Positions 18,013-27,220 of a stretch of DNA of 64,000 bases are shown here, piece after piece. Origin of the DNA: JAJDYQ01 sp963662865. GTDB lineage: Bacteria > Pseudomonadota > Gammaproteobacteria > JAJDYQ01. The translations under genes and the position numbers were made by a program. Below the pieces are notes generated by a model. It searched no databases and was not told the DNA's origin. It was given only the letters and a program-made list of their open reading frames with translations. Location: contig OY759969.1 in the NCBI GenBank assembly GCA_963662865.1, forward strand, positions 1,798,001-1,862,000, read 5' to 3'. Every line of letters starts with the position of its first letter. The first letter of the stretch is position 1.

Positions 18013-21000
18013 CTATCCCTGAGACTTATAAAAATTTAATTCAACACTCCAGTTATCGCCAGCAATGGCCTTGTAAGTAAGGCTCCTGGGTCTAAGGGGA
18101 TTTAGTGTCAACAGATAAGATTCGCCTGCGGCTTTATATCCAAAATCCAGTACACAAGAGCCTTCTTCCGCACGTCTGAACCCTGGAGGGCAACCACTCT
18201 CATCCAGCTCTGGCAATTCTTCATCCGGCACATACTCTTCTTCATCGGCCCTCTTATCAACGGCTTCTGTGTCAATGGCTTCTGTGTCAATGGCTTCTGT
18301 GTCAATGGCTTCTGTGTCAATGGCTTCTGTGTCAACGGCTTCTGTGTCAATGGCTTCTGTGTCAACGGCTTCTGTGTCAATGGCCTCTATGTCAATGGCC
18401 TCTATGTCAATGGCCTCTATGTCAATGGCTTCTGTGTCAATGGCGTCTGTGGTACTCGTATCATCAAGGACATCAGGGGGCAGGTAATCATCACTTTGCG
18501 TCTCCGGCAAAGATACACCTGGTTCTACCCGTCCAAATAACTCGATACTTTCATCAAACAGGCTTACATCAATGAACCCAACGCCCTCAAGGTCTGATCT
18601 AATCTGAGCAGATGCAAACAATGACGCAGTGTTCAATGCCCTTGCCATGGTGTTATACTCTATGCTAGACAGTTGTTCAGTCAAGACAATCGCACCCCCA
18701 GACTCGGTCACTGAAGCCACTCCACCTACCAGATTATTGATAAAGACTTCAGGGGCTTCGCCTACTGCGAACTGGACTCTGGTTATTCCGTTTGGCACGG
18801 AAACCTGTATCGCCGATGAAATCGTGCCAATTTCTCCCTGTGCTACCAGATACAAGGCATCTGCGCTAATGGTATCTAAATCTCTGCCAGGCTGGTTATA
18901 TATGCTGCCTTCCTGAGATAGTAATGTAACCGAGCCGGATGCAGCGGCAATCGCATTGATAATGATATTGCCGCTGGAGATAATCACAAAGTCGGTATTT
19001 GTAAATGCGACATCATCGGCAATATCTACTGAATCTACAATATTTAATGCGTTAATGTCAGGATTAGCAGTATCATAAAGCTGCAATAAACCTACGGTGG
19101 CATTTTCGGAGTAATCACTATAATCGCCTGAAACAAAATTACCGTCCGTATCCAGTATTACACCGCCAATGAAAAGCCTCGCTAAACCAGAAAATGAACG
19201 GCTATTAATGTTAAAATCGGAATCACCATTAATCGACATATCAATGCCTGAAGTGCCGGGCAATATTGCCAGACCGGCACCATCAGCACCAACGACATTT
19301 GCCGGGAAATCAATATCGTTTGCAGATAGTACTGTATCCTGGTTAATCTGAACCCGGCCATTACCAAGCCGTATAAAAGACTCAGCACTGATATCTGAGC
19401 CCACATCCAACACTTCGCTTCCCAAGTTGATAGTAGCCATCGCATTACTATTGATAGTCAGATGACCAGATATGTTTGCATCAACGTACCAATTAAGCTG
19501 ACTGCTGCGAAGATCAATAGTAACATTACCTTCAGAAGTAAACTCAGTTACAGGCGCGTTATTGTTCCGCTGTTCAAATCCGCTGTTCGTCCGCTCAAAT
19601 ATATTGCCTTGCTGCAAAATAGTAACCGTGTTCTGCTGCAAAATAGTAACTGGATCATTAAATACATAGCCAGCACTTCTGAAACGACCGCCAGCTACGC
19701 TATCGTCACGGCCTAACACCAAATTATCCCATCCCCTTGACGAACCATCAGCGCTCTGCCCAAGCGCAGCCAGATCAATATTCGATATTTCCAGTATACT
19801 ATCTGTCGAATCAGTATCTCCGCCAATATACAGTGGTACATCGGCATTATGCTGCCGGAGAACAATATTGCTCCCTCCTGATAATACGCTATTGGCACCC
19901 CCTCGAAAATCTATTTCGGCTGCCGTAATGGTTAGATTATTAACTATTGAAAGCGTATCTCCTACTTCGATACCAAATGTTAATAATCCATCATCCATAT
20001 TAAATTCTGTACTCTCTGCCAGTACAACATTGCCACCAAATGTCAGACTATTACCGTCAGTTCTGAATAAGTTCGCCAGAGTGGTATTACCCGTGCCAGC
20101 AGCATTCACTGTAATATCGTCATGGATGATTACTTCTGAAACAGAGGAAAAATCAATTTCGCTGGCTGTTACTGAGTCATATAAATTCAAGGCACCTGAG
20201 CCCAGTATCGTAAGATTACTCAGTGGAACAGACTGGCCTACATTACCCAGACTTATGCTTTGAGCGGTATTAATTGTAATATCAAAATTACCATCCAGAC
20301 GATTTGCTGCATTGCCAAAATTTACATCACCATCGCTTGATGTAATGAATACATCGCCTGTCAGGGATACGTTCGGCGTACCTGAGAAATCGATAGCCGC
20401 CCCGCTGCCATTATTCAGGTTAATAGTTGTTGAACCGGTCCCACCACTATTTCCAACTAATATATTTGCAACGTCAATATCCAGACCGACGGCACTTATA
20501 TTATTGGAATCAATAACAACGTTGGTACTTGTCTGGTCGCCTCTTATTATCAATTCGCCCAAGTGAGATGCATCAATTCCAGTAGCGCTAAAATCAGAAC
20601 CTATATCACCATAAAAAGAAATATTGCCGCCATCCTGCGCATTCAGATTCAAGGCATTATCTTCCCTCTGCTCACTCGAAAGGCGCCCATTGAATGTGAT
20701 ATCTCCTCCGGTTGACGTTATATTTGACTCCTCAATCACGATAACATCACCGAAAGTAAAACTTTCAGCGGTCAAATTTCCCGCAGCAAGGAATGTTGTG
20801 CCATTAACATCCAATGATCCGGATTTGCCCACACCTGAATCAGAGAAGGTATGATCAGCTTGAAGTATAACAGAGCCAAGCAAAGTTAACGGGTCCCTTA
20901 TAATCAAGGACTCACCGGGATTGTCATATATGGAACTAGCACTACTACCAATGATGATATTACACCAACCGTCCGCAATCGCGTTCCAGTCACGCTCATT

Positions 21001-21942
21001 GATGCTCATATTACAACTGCCGGAACAACTTACGTTACTCCCTAAGCCTATAGTCAGGCTATCCGATACCGGCACAATAGTCAAGTTACTTGTATCTCCT
21101 ACTGCTTGAATAGAACCGCTACCGCCCAAAAAATCAACATCATCGGTATTGAGCGTTATATGTTTCCCATTCGATACAGTCACACTGGCCAGCGTAATTC
21201 TATGACCTGCTGTAGTCGTAAGCGTTAGATTACCAGGTGCCGTACCCGTCACATTCAACGTGCTCGAGCTCGTCACATTACCGCCCGCTGTCACGTTCAA
21301 GTTCGCCGCACGGCTCGCACCCAAATCAATATCGCCTTGATCCCTCACTATCACGTCACCACCGGTCAATTGCACCGTACCAAAGTCATTAGTCGTCTCA
21401 TCCAGAGTGATCGCATTCGTATCTGCATCCACGCTCGCCGTGCCCGTTACGTTCAATGTGCCCGAATCCGTCACCGCACCTCCCGCCGTTACGTCCAGGT
21501 TCGTCGCCGTGCTTGCGCCCAGGTCAATGTCGTCGCTATCCACCACCGTTACATCGCTGCCGGTCAGTTCCACCGTACCAAAGTCATTAGTCGTCTCATC
21601 CAGCGTGATCGCATTCGTGCCCGCATCCATGCTCGCCGTGCCCGTTACGTTCAATGTGCCCGAATCCGTCACCGCACCTCCCGCCGTTACGTCCAGGTTC
21701 GTCGCCGTGCTTGCGCCCAGGTCAATGTCGTCGCTATCCACCACCGTTACATCGCTGCCGGTCAGTTCCACCGTACCAAAGTCATTAGTCGTCTCATCCA
21801 GCGTGATCGCATTCGTACCCGCATCCACACTCGCCGTGCCCGTTACGTTCAACGCGCCCGAGTTCGTCACCGCACCTCCTGCCGTTACGGTCAGGGTCGT
21901 CGCCGCGCTTGCGCCCAGGTCAATGTCGTCGCTATCCATCAC
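18013..21942 (-). CDS. TpsA C-terminal piece
   Basis: Last and longest open part of tpsA, 1309 aa. About 3.5 repeat units are followed by roughly 1000 residues of unique beta-helix-type sequence with no frame damage, the acidic pentapeptide array (T/I)EA(I/V)D of 13 units, and a tail with two cysteines spaced CX11C (CPPGFRRAEEGSC). HMW-type exoproteins are held on the cell by a C-terminal disulfide loop, so this tail may anchor the protein; that is inference. Confidence 0.7.
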   Translation of the reverse strand: MMDSDDIDLGASAATTLTVTAGGAVTNSGALNVTGTASVDAGTNAITLDETTNDFGTVELTGSDVTVVDSDDIDLGASTATNLDVTAGGAVTDSGTLNVTGTASMDAGTNAITLDETTNDFGTVELTGSDVTVVDSDDIDLGASTATNLDVTAGGAVTDSGTLNVTGTASVDADTNAITLDETTNDFGTVQLTGGDVIVRDQGDIDLGASRAANLNVTAGGNVTSSSTLNVTGTAPGNLTLTTTAGHRITLASVTVSNGKHITLNTDDVDFLGGSGSIQAVGDTSNLTIVPVSDSLTIGLGSNVSCSGSCNMSINERDWNAIADGWCNIIIGSSASSIYDNPGESLIIRDPLTLLGSVILQADHTFSDSGVGKSGSLDVNGTTFLAAGNLTAESFTFGDVIVIEESNITSTGGDITFNGRLSSEQREDNALNLNAQDGGNISFYGDIGSDFSATGIDASHLGELIIRGDQTSTNVVIDSNNISAVGLDIDVANILVGNSGGTGSTTINLNNGSGAAIDFSGTPNVSLTGDVFITSSDGDVNFGNAANRLDGNFDITINTAQSISLGNVGQSVPLSNLTILGSGALNLYDSVTASEIDFSSVSEVIIHDDITVNAAGTGNTTLANLFRTDGNSLTFGGNVVLAESTEFNMDDGLLTFGIEVGDTLSIVNNLTITAAEIDFRGGANSVLSGGSNIVLRQHNADVPLYIGGDTDSTDSILEISNIDLAALGQSADGSSRGWDNLVLGRDDSVAGGRFRSAGYVFNDPVTILQQNTVTILQQGNIFERTNSGFEQRNNNAPVTEFTSEGNVTIDLRSSQLNWYVDANISGHLTINSNAMATINLGSEVLDVGSDISAESFIRLGNGRVQINQDTVLSANDIDFPANVVGADGAGLAILPGTSGIDMSINGDSDFNINSRSFSGLARLFIGGVILDTDGNFVSGDYSDYSENATVGLLQLYDTANPDINALNIVDSVDIADDVAFTNTDFVIISSGNIIINAIAAASGSVTLLSQEGSIYNQPGRDLDTISADALYLVAQGEIGTISSAIQVSVPNGITRVQFAVGEAPEVFINNLVGGVASVTESGGAIVLTEQLSSIEYNTMARALNTASLFASAQIRSDLEGVGFIDVSLFDESIELFGRVEPGVSLPETQSDDYLPPDVLDDTSTTDAIDTEAIDIEAIDIEAIDIEAIDTEAVDTEAIDTEAVDTEAIDTEAIDTEAIDTEAIDTEAVDKRADEEEYVPDEELPELDESGCPPGFRRAEEGSCVLDFGYKAAGESYLLTLNPLRPRSLTYKAIAGDNWSVELNFYKSQG
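18256..18450 (-). repeat. 15-bp tandem repeat, 13 copies
   Basis: Thirteen in-frame 15-bp units encoding TEAID, TEAVD, IEAID and one TDAID near the tpsA C-terminus. It is an acidic, probably extended spacer between the beta-helix and the Cys-containing tail. Copy number could vary between strains without shifting the frame. Confidence 0.95.
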
Positions 21943-22087
21943 CGTTCACGTCGCTGCCGGTCAGTTCCACCGTACCAAAATCATTAGTCGTCTCATCCAA
22001 CGTGATCGCACTCATACCACTGTTCGCACATGCTCGCCGTGCCCGTTACGTTCAATGGGCCCGAATCCGTCACCGCACCTCCCGCCG

Positions 22088-23575
22088 TTACGTCCAGGTT
22101 CGTCGCCTGATCGCACTCATACCACTGTTCGCATTGATGCTCGCCGTGCCCGTTACGTTCAATGGGCCCGAATCCGTCACCGCACCTCCCGCCGTTACGT
22201 CCAGGTTCGTCGCCGCGCTTGCTCCCAGGTCAATGTCGTCGCTATCCACCACCGTCACGTCGCTGCCGGTCAGTTCCACCGTACCAAAATCATTAGTCGT
22301 CTCATCCAGCGTGATCGCATTCGTGCCCGCATCCACACTCGCCGTGCCCGTTACGTTCAATGGGCCCGAATCCGTCACCGCACCCCCCGCCGTTACGTTC
22401 AGGTTCCGCGATACCGTGCTTGCTCCCAAGTCAACGGCGTCACTATCCACCACCGTTACATCCCTGCCCATCAGTTGCACCGTAGTAAAATCATTACTCG
22501 CATTATCCAGCGTGATATCTCGACCCGCAGCGTTCAGTGTGCCTCCAATGATAATCTCACCATATTGCGTAAGGTCTGCACTTCTGGCCGTGATATTTAA
22601 GTTACCGGTTACATTCAGACCGTCCTGGATACCAAAATCAGAATTGTCAACAATAGCAACGTTATTAAGCGTTCCACCGGAACTAAACGTCACATTGCCT
22701 GCATAGTTGCTGGTCACTGAGTCCAGGGTGATATTACCCGCGTCGGGAACGGTAAATTGAGCCATACCCGTAACCATGACCACCCCCGAGTCCGTCACAT
22801 CGCCCCCGGCCATCACCTCCAGATCGCCTGTCACCGTGCTTGCGCCCAGGTCAATATCGTCGCTATCCACCACCGTCACATCGCTGCCGGTCAGTTCCAC
22901 CGTACCAAAGTCATTAGTCGTCTCATCCAGCGTGATCGCATTCGTATCTGCATCCACGCTCGCCGTGCCCGTTACGTTCAATGTGCCCGAATCCGTCACC
23001 GCACCTCCCGCCGTTACGTCCAGGTTCGTCGCCGTGCTTGCGCCCAGGTCAATGTCGTCGCTATCCACCACCGTCACGTCGCTGCCTGTCAGTTCCACCG
23101 TACCAAAGTCATTAGTCGTCTCATCCAGCGTGATCGCATTCGTACCTGCATCCACGCTCGCCGTGCCCGTTACGTTCAATGTGCCCGAATCCGTCACCGC
23201 ACCTCCCGCCGTTACGTCCAGGTTCGTCGCCGTGCTTGCGCCCAGGTCAATGTCGTCGCTATCCACCACCGTTACATCGCTGCCGGTCAGTTCCACCGTA
23301 CCAAAGTCATTAGTCGTCTCATCCAGCGTGATCGCATTCGTGCCCGCATCCACACTCGCCGTGCCCGTTACGTTCAACGCGCCCGAGTTCGTCACCGCAC
23401 CTCCTGCCGTTACGGTCAGGGTCGTCGCCGCGCTTGCTCCCAGGTCAATGTCGTCGCTATCCACCACCGTCACGTCGCTGCCGGTCAGTTCCACCGTACC
23501 AAAGTCATTAGTCGTCTCATCCAGCGTGATCGCATTCGTATCTGCATCCACACTCGCCGTGCCCGTTACGTTCAA
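22088..23575 (-). CDS. TpsA internal piece 5 (66-residue repeats)
   Basis: Open part of tpsA, 495 aa. It contains four standard units, the second copy of the variant block (22380-22870), two further units and a last one ending NSGMSAI, after which the frame is lost in a scrambled stretch (21945-22130) that looks like partly duplicated unit ends. Confidence 0.5.
   Translation of the reverse strand: MNVTGTASVDADTNAITLDETTNDFGTVELTGSDVTVVDSDDIDLGASAATTLTVTAGGAVTNSGALNVTGTASVDAGTNAITLDETTNDFGTVELTGSDVTVVDSDDIDLGASTATNLDVTAGGAVTDSGTLNVTGTASVDAGTNAITLDETTNDFGTVELTGSDVTVVDSDDIDLGASTATNLDVTAGGAVTDSGTLNVTGTASVDADTNAITLDETTNDFGTVELTGSDVTVVDSDDIDLGASTVTGDLEVMAGGDVTDSGVVMVTGMAQFTVPDAGNITLDSVTSNYAGNVTFSSGGTLNNVAIVDNSDFGIQDGLNVTGNLNITARSADLTQYGEIIIGGTLNAAGRDITLDNASNDFTTVQLMGRDVTVVDSDAVDLGASTVSRNLNVTAGGAVTDSGPLNVTGTASVDAGTNAITLDETTNDFGTVELTGSDVTVVDSDDIDLGASAATNLDVTAGGAVTDSGPLNVTGTASINANSGMSAIRRRTWT
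22380..22948 (-). repeat. duplicated variant block in tpsA, copy 1
   Basis: About 570 bp that also occurs 2812 bp further on (25192-25760), with the same offset throughout and only a few base differences (for example at 22399). It encodes a divergent repeat section (MAQFTVPDAGNITLDSVTSN and following). The offset is not a multiple of three, which itself shows net indels between the two copies. Confidence 0.9.
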
Positions 23576-24285
23576 TGGCCCGAATCCGTCACCGCACCTC
23601 CCGCCGTTACGTCCAGGTTCGTCGCCGTGCTTGCTCCCAGGTCAATGTCGTCGCTATCCACCACCGTTACATCGCTGCCGGTCAGTGCCACCGTACCAAA
23701 GTCATTAGTCGTCTCATCCAGCGTGATCGCATTCGTACCCGCATCCACGCTCGCCGTGCCCGTTACGTTCAATGTGCCCGAATCCGTCACCGCACCTCCC
23801 GCCGTTACGTCCAGGTTCGTCGCCGTGCTTGCGCCCAGGTCAATGTCGTCGCTATCCACCACCGTTACGTCGCTGCCGGTCAGTTCCACCGTACCAAAGT
23901 CATTAGTCGTCTCATCCAGCGTGATCGCATTCGTACCCGCATCCACGCTCGCCGTGCCCGTTACGTTCAATGGGCCCGAATCCGTCACCGCACCTCCCGC
24001 CGTTACGTCCAGGTTCGTCGCCGTGCTTGCTCCCAGGTCAATGTCGTCGCTATCCACCACCGTCACGTCGCTGCCGGTCAGTTCCACCGTACCAAAGTCA
24101 TTAGTCGTCTCATCCAGCGTGATCGCATTCGTATCTGCATCCACACTCGCCGTGCCCGTTACGTTCAATGGGCCCGAATCCGTCACCGCACCTCCCGCTG
24201 TTACGTCCAGGTTCGTCGCCGTGCTTGCGCCCAGGTCAATGTCGTCGCTATCCACCACCGTCACGTCGCTGCCGGTCAGCTCCAC
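23572..24285 (-). CDS. TpsA internal piece 4 (66-residue repeats)
   Basis: Open part of tpsA, 237 aa, made only of about 3.5 nearly identical 66-residue units (TNAITLDETTNDFGTVELTG, then VVDSDDIDLGASTATNLDVT). It ends where one G is missing near 23577 relative to sister copies. The two short open pieces before it (24276-24461 and 24473-24727) carry one unit each in other frames. Confidence 0.5.
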   Translation of the reverse strand: MELTGSDVTVVDSDDIDLGASTATNLDVTAGGAVTDSGPLNVTGTASVDADTNAITLDETTNDFGTVELTGSDVTVVDSDDIDLGASTATNLDVTAGGAVTDSGPLNVTGTASVDAGTNAITLDETTNDFGTVELTGSDVTVVDSDDIDLGASTATNLDVTAGGAVTDSGTLNVTGTASVDAGTNAITLDETTNDFGTVALTGSDVTVVDSDDIDLGASTATNLDVTAGGAVTDSGH

Positions 24286-24704
24286 CGTACCAAAGTCATT
24301 AGTCGTCTCATCCAGCGTGATCGCATTCGTATCGCATCCACACTCGCCGTGCCCGTTACGTTCAACGCTCCCGAGTTCGTCACCGCACCTCCTGCCGTTA
24401 CGTCCAGGGTCGCCGCCGCGCTTGCTCCCAGGTCAATGTCGTCTCGATCCACCACCGTCACGTCGCTGCCGGTCAGTTCACCATACCAAAGTCATTAGTC
24501 GTCTCATCCAGCGTGATCGCATTCGTATCTGCATCCACGCTCGCCGTGCCCGTTACGTTCAATGTGCCCGAATCCGTCACCGCACCTCCTGCCGTTACGC
24601 TCAGATTACCCGACACCGTACTGGTACCCAGGTCAATACCGTTACGGTCCATCATCGTCACATCTCTGCCCATTAGCTCCACTGTAGTAAAGTCGTTATT
24701 CGCC

Positions 24705-26042
24705 TCATCCAGTGTGATCGCTCGCATTCCGTTCTCGCATTACATGCTCGCCGTGCCCGTTACGTTCAATGTGCCCGAGTCCGTCACCGCACCTCTCGAC
24801 GTCACGTCTCAGATCACCCGTCACCGTACTTGCACCCAGGTCAATGCCATTACGGTATCTCACCACCGTCACGTCGCTGCCGGTCAGTTCCACCGTATTG
24901 AAGTCGTTACTCGTCTCATCCAGCGTGATCGCATTCGTGCCCGCATCCACACTCGCCGTGCCCGTTACGTTCAACGCGCCCGAGTTCGTCACCGCACCTC
25001 CCGCCGTTACGTCCAGGTTCGTCGCCGTGCTTGCTCCCAGGTCAATGTCGTCGCTATCCACCACCGTCACGTCGCTGCCGGTCAGTTCCACCGTACCAAA
25101 GTCATTAGTCGTCTCATCCAGCGTGATCGCATTCGTACCCGCATCCACGCTCGCCGTGCCCGTTACGTTCAATGGGCCCGAATCCGTCACCGCACCCCCC
25201 GCCGTTACATTCAGGTTCCGCGATACCGTGCTTGCTCCCAAGTCAACGGCGTCACTATCCACCACCGTTACATCCCTGCCCATCAGTTGCACCGTAGTAA
25301 AATCATTACTCGCATTATCCAGCGTGATATCTCGACCCGCAGCGTTCAGTGTGCCGCCAATGATAATCTCACCATATTGCGTAAGGTCTGCACTTCTGGC
25401 CGTGATATTTAAGTTACCGGTTACATTCAGACCGTCCTGGATACCAAAATCAGAATTGTCAACAATAGCAACGTTATTAAGCGTTCCACCGGAACTAAAC
25501 GTCACATTGCCTGCATAGTTGCTGGTCACTGAGTCCAGGGTGATATTACCCGCGTCGGGAACGGTAAATTGAGCCATACCCGTAACCATGACCACCCCCG
25601 AGTCCGTCACATCGCCCCCGGCCATCACCTCCAGATCGCCTGTCACCGTGCTTGCGCCCAGGTCAATATCGTCGCTATCCACCACCGTCACATCGCTGCC
25701 GGTCAGTTCCACCGTACCAAAGTCATTAGTCGTCTCATCCAGCGTGATCGCATTCGTTCTCGCATCCACGCTCGCCGTGCCCGTTACGTTCAATGTGCCC
25801 GAATCCGTCACCGCACCTCCCGCCGTTACGTCCAGGTTCGTCGCCGTGCTTGCGCCCAGGTCAATGTCGTCGCTATCCACCACCGTTACATCGCTGCCGG
25901 TCAGTTCCACCGTACCAAAGTCATTACCCGTATTGTCCAGCGTGATCGCGCTCATACCACTGTTCCATTGATACTCGCCGTGCCCGTTACGTTCAATGGA
26001 CCTGAATCCGTCACCGCACCTCCTGCCGTTACGCTCCATCAC
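24705..26042 (-). CDS. TpsA internal piece 3 (66-residue repeats)
   Basis: Open part of tpsA, 445 aa. The first 27 residues are out of frame; from MSAITLDNTGNDFGTVEL on it carries the repeat, one copy of the variant block (MAQFTVPDAGNITLDSVTSN ... GEIIIGGTLNAAGRDITLDN) and more repeats. The last 30 or so residues are again out of frame. Part of the single broken exoprotein gene. Confidence 0.5.
   Translation of the reverse strand: MMERNGRRCGDGFRSIERNGHGEYQWNSGMSAITLDNTGNDFGTVELTGSDVTVVDSDDIDLGASTATNLDVTAGGAVTDSGTLNVTGTASVDARTNAITLDETTNDFGTVELTGSDVTVVDSDDIDLGASTVTGDLEVMAGGDVTDSGVVMVTGMAQFTVPDAGNITLDSVTSNYAGNVTFSSGGTLNNVAIVDNSDFGIQDGLNVTGNLNITARSADLTQYGEIIIGGTLNAAGRDITLDNASNDFTTVQLMGRDVTVVDSDAVDLGASTVSRNLNVTAGGAVTDSGPLNVTGTASVDAGTNAITLDETTNDFGTVELTGSDVTVVDSDDIDLGASTATNLDVTAGGAVTNSGALNVTGTASVDAGTNAITLDETSNDFNTVELTGSDVTVVRYRNGIDLGASTVTGDLRRDVERCGDGLGHIERNGHGEHVMRERNASDHTG
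25192..25760 (-). repeat. duplicated variant block in tpsA, copy 2
   Basis: Second copy of the block at 22380-22948, almost identical. It is flanked on both sides by standard 198-bp units, so the duplication included neighbouring units. Confidence 0.9.
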
Positions 26043-27001
26043 CCGATCACCGTACTGGCACCCAGGTCAATTCCATTACGGTCTGTCACCACCACGTCGC
26101 TGCCGGTCAGTTCCACCGTATTGAAGTCGTTACCGCTATTGTCCAGCGTGATCGCGCTCATACCACTGTTCGCATTGATACTCGCCGTGCCCGTTACGTT
26201 CAACGCGCCCGAGTCCGTCACTGCGCCCCCTGCCGTTACATTCAGGTCGCCTGTCACATTGCTCTCTCCCAGGCTGACAGCGTTGCTGTCACGAATCGTC
26301 ACGTTGGCGGCCGTGACGTTGATGATATTGAAGTCATTGCCGACGGTGTCCAGCGACACGTCACCATTGGCGCCGGACAGATTGGCATTAAAGACGGCGA
26401 CACTGCTGGCCCCGCTGACAGTAATGATGCCGTTATCGGCAATGGAACCATTGGCATTGATGGTCAGGTTACCGGTCAGCGTTGATGTGCCGATGGTCAG
26501 GCCATTGCTGTCATTCAGGGTAAAGTCCCGGGCGGAGGTGACATTGAGGAAGTTGATGTCGTTGTTAATATTGCGAAACGAGGCATTGCCGGTACCCAGG
26601 GAGATGGTAGTCGTATTGGCGACGGTCAGCCTAGCTATTTCGCCGTTCCCAATATCGCCATTGGTCATTATGGTGAGGTTACCGGCTGTGATATTTAGAC
26701 TGGACGAAAGTATAAAAAATGCCACCGGATTATCCCCGGTTGAGCTATTCTTATTCGCCATAATGCTAATGTTGCCCGACGATGAAATATTGCGGGCAGC
26801 CCAAACACCGTAGGACTGAGGATTAGGACCATTTACCGGCCCACCCGTACCGGTAATATTGATGGAACCCAATGTCGATGAAATATTGCCAGCCAAAACA
26901 CCGATGGACTCCGAGCGAGTAATACCATTTGCTGACCCACCCGTACCGGTAATATTGATGGAACCCGATGTCGATGAAATATTGCCAGCCAAAACACCCA
27001 A
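26039..27001 (-). CDS. TpsA internal piece 2
   Basis: Open continuation of tpsA in the next frame, 320 aa. It begins with copies of the unit NISSTSGSINITGTGG and runs through a unique beta-helix region (FNIINVTAANVTIRDSNAVSLG) into the first 66-residue repeat (NSGNDFNTVELTGSDVVVTD). It ends at a frameshift near 26035, where about two bases are missing relative to sister units. It is not an independent gene: it has no start site of its own. Confidence 0.55.
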   Translation of the reverse strand: MGVLAGNISSTSGSINITGTGGSANGITRSESIGVLAGNISSTLGSINITGTGGPVNGPNPQSYGVWAARNISSSGNISIMANKNSSTGDNPVAFFILSSSLNITAGNLTIMTNGDIGNGEIARLTVANTTTISLGTGNASFRNINNDINFLNVTSARDFTLNDSNGLTIGTSTLTGNLTINANGSIADNGIITVSGASSVAVFNANLSGANGDVSLDTVGNDFNIINVTAANVTIRDSNAVSLGESNVTGDLNVTAGGAVTDSGALNVTGTASINANSGMSAITLDNSGNDFNTVELTGSDVVVTDRNGIDLGASTVIG

Positions 27002-27220
27002 AACACCGATGGACTGCGACCTGCTTCCAATAATAGTAGCATTTGCTGACCCACCCGTACCGGTAATATTGATGGAAGGTTGCCCGATGTCGATGAAATA
27101 TTGCCAGCCGAAACACCGATGGACTCCGAGATTCCAGCACCAGTAACATTTGCCGACCTACTCGTACCGGTAATATTGATGCCCAAACCCGATGTCGATG
27201 AAATATTGCCACCATTGGAA
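26820..27220 (-). repeat. short glycine/serine repeats in tpsA
   Basis: Four or so imperfect copies of a unit encoding NISSTSGSINITGTGG plus a variable linker (for example SANGITRSESIGVLAG). One copy carries a 5-nt insertion near 27078 that breaks the frame. Confidence 0.8.

Larger units (their letters stand above)
21240..26240 (-). repeat. 198-bp tandem repeat array in tpsA
   Basis: Units of 198 bp (66 residues), roughly 20-25 in number counting variants. Spacing is exact where tested: the same site falls at 21413, 21611 and 21809. Copies differ by a few bases only (for example ASVDAGTN, ASVDADTN, ASMDAGTN, and STATNL or SAATTL). The near-identity implies recent amplification or gene conversion. 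The period is a multiple of three, so expansion alone keeps the frame. Confidence 0.93.

Noticed and set aside
21240..26240. Possible CRISPR array
   Set aside because: Units are 198 bp, coding, and joined without unique spacers; no cas genes are present.
21337..26813. Long open frames on the plus strand through the tpsA repeats (up to about 640 codons)
   Set aside because: They are the antisense of the repeat units and stay open only because each unit has the same composition and length. They have Arg/His-rich or Ser/Val/Thr-rich repetitive translations, no domain and no start signals.
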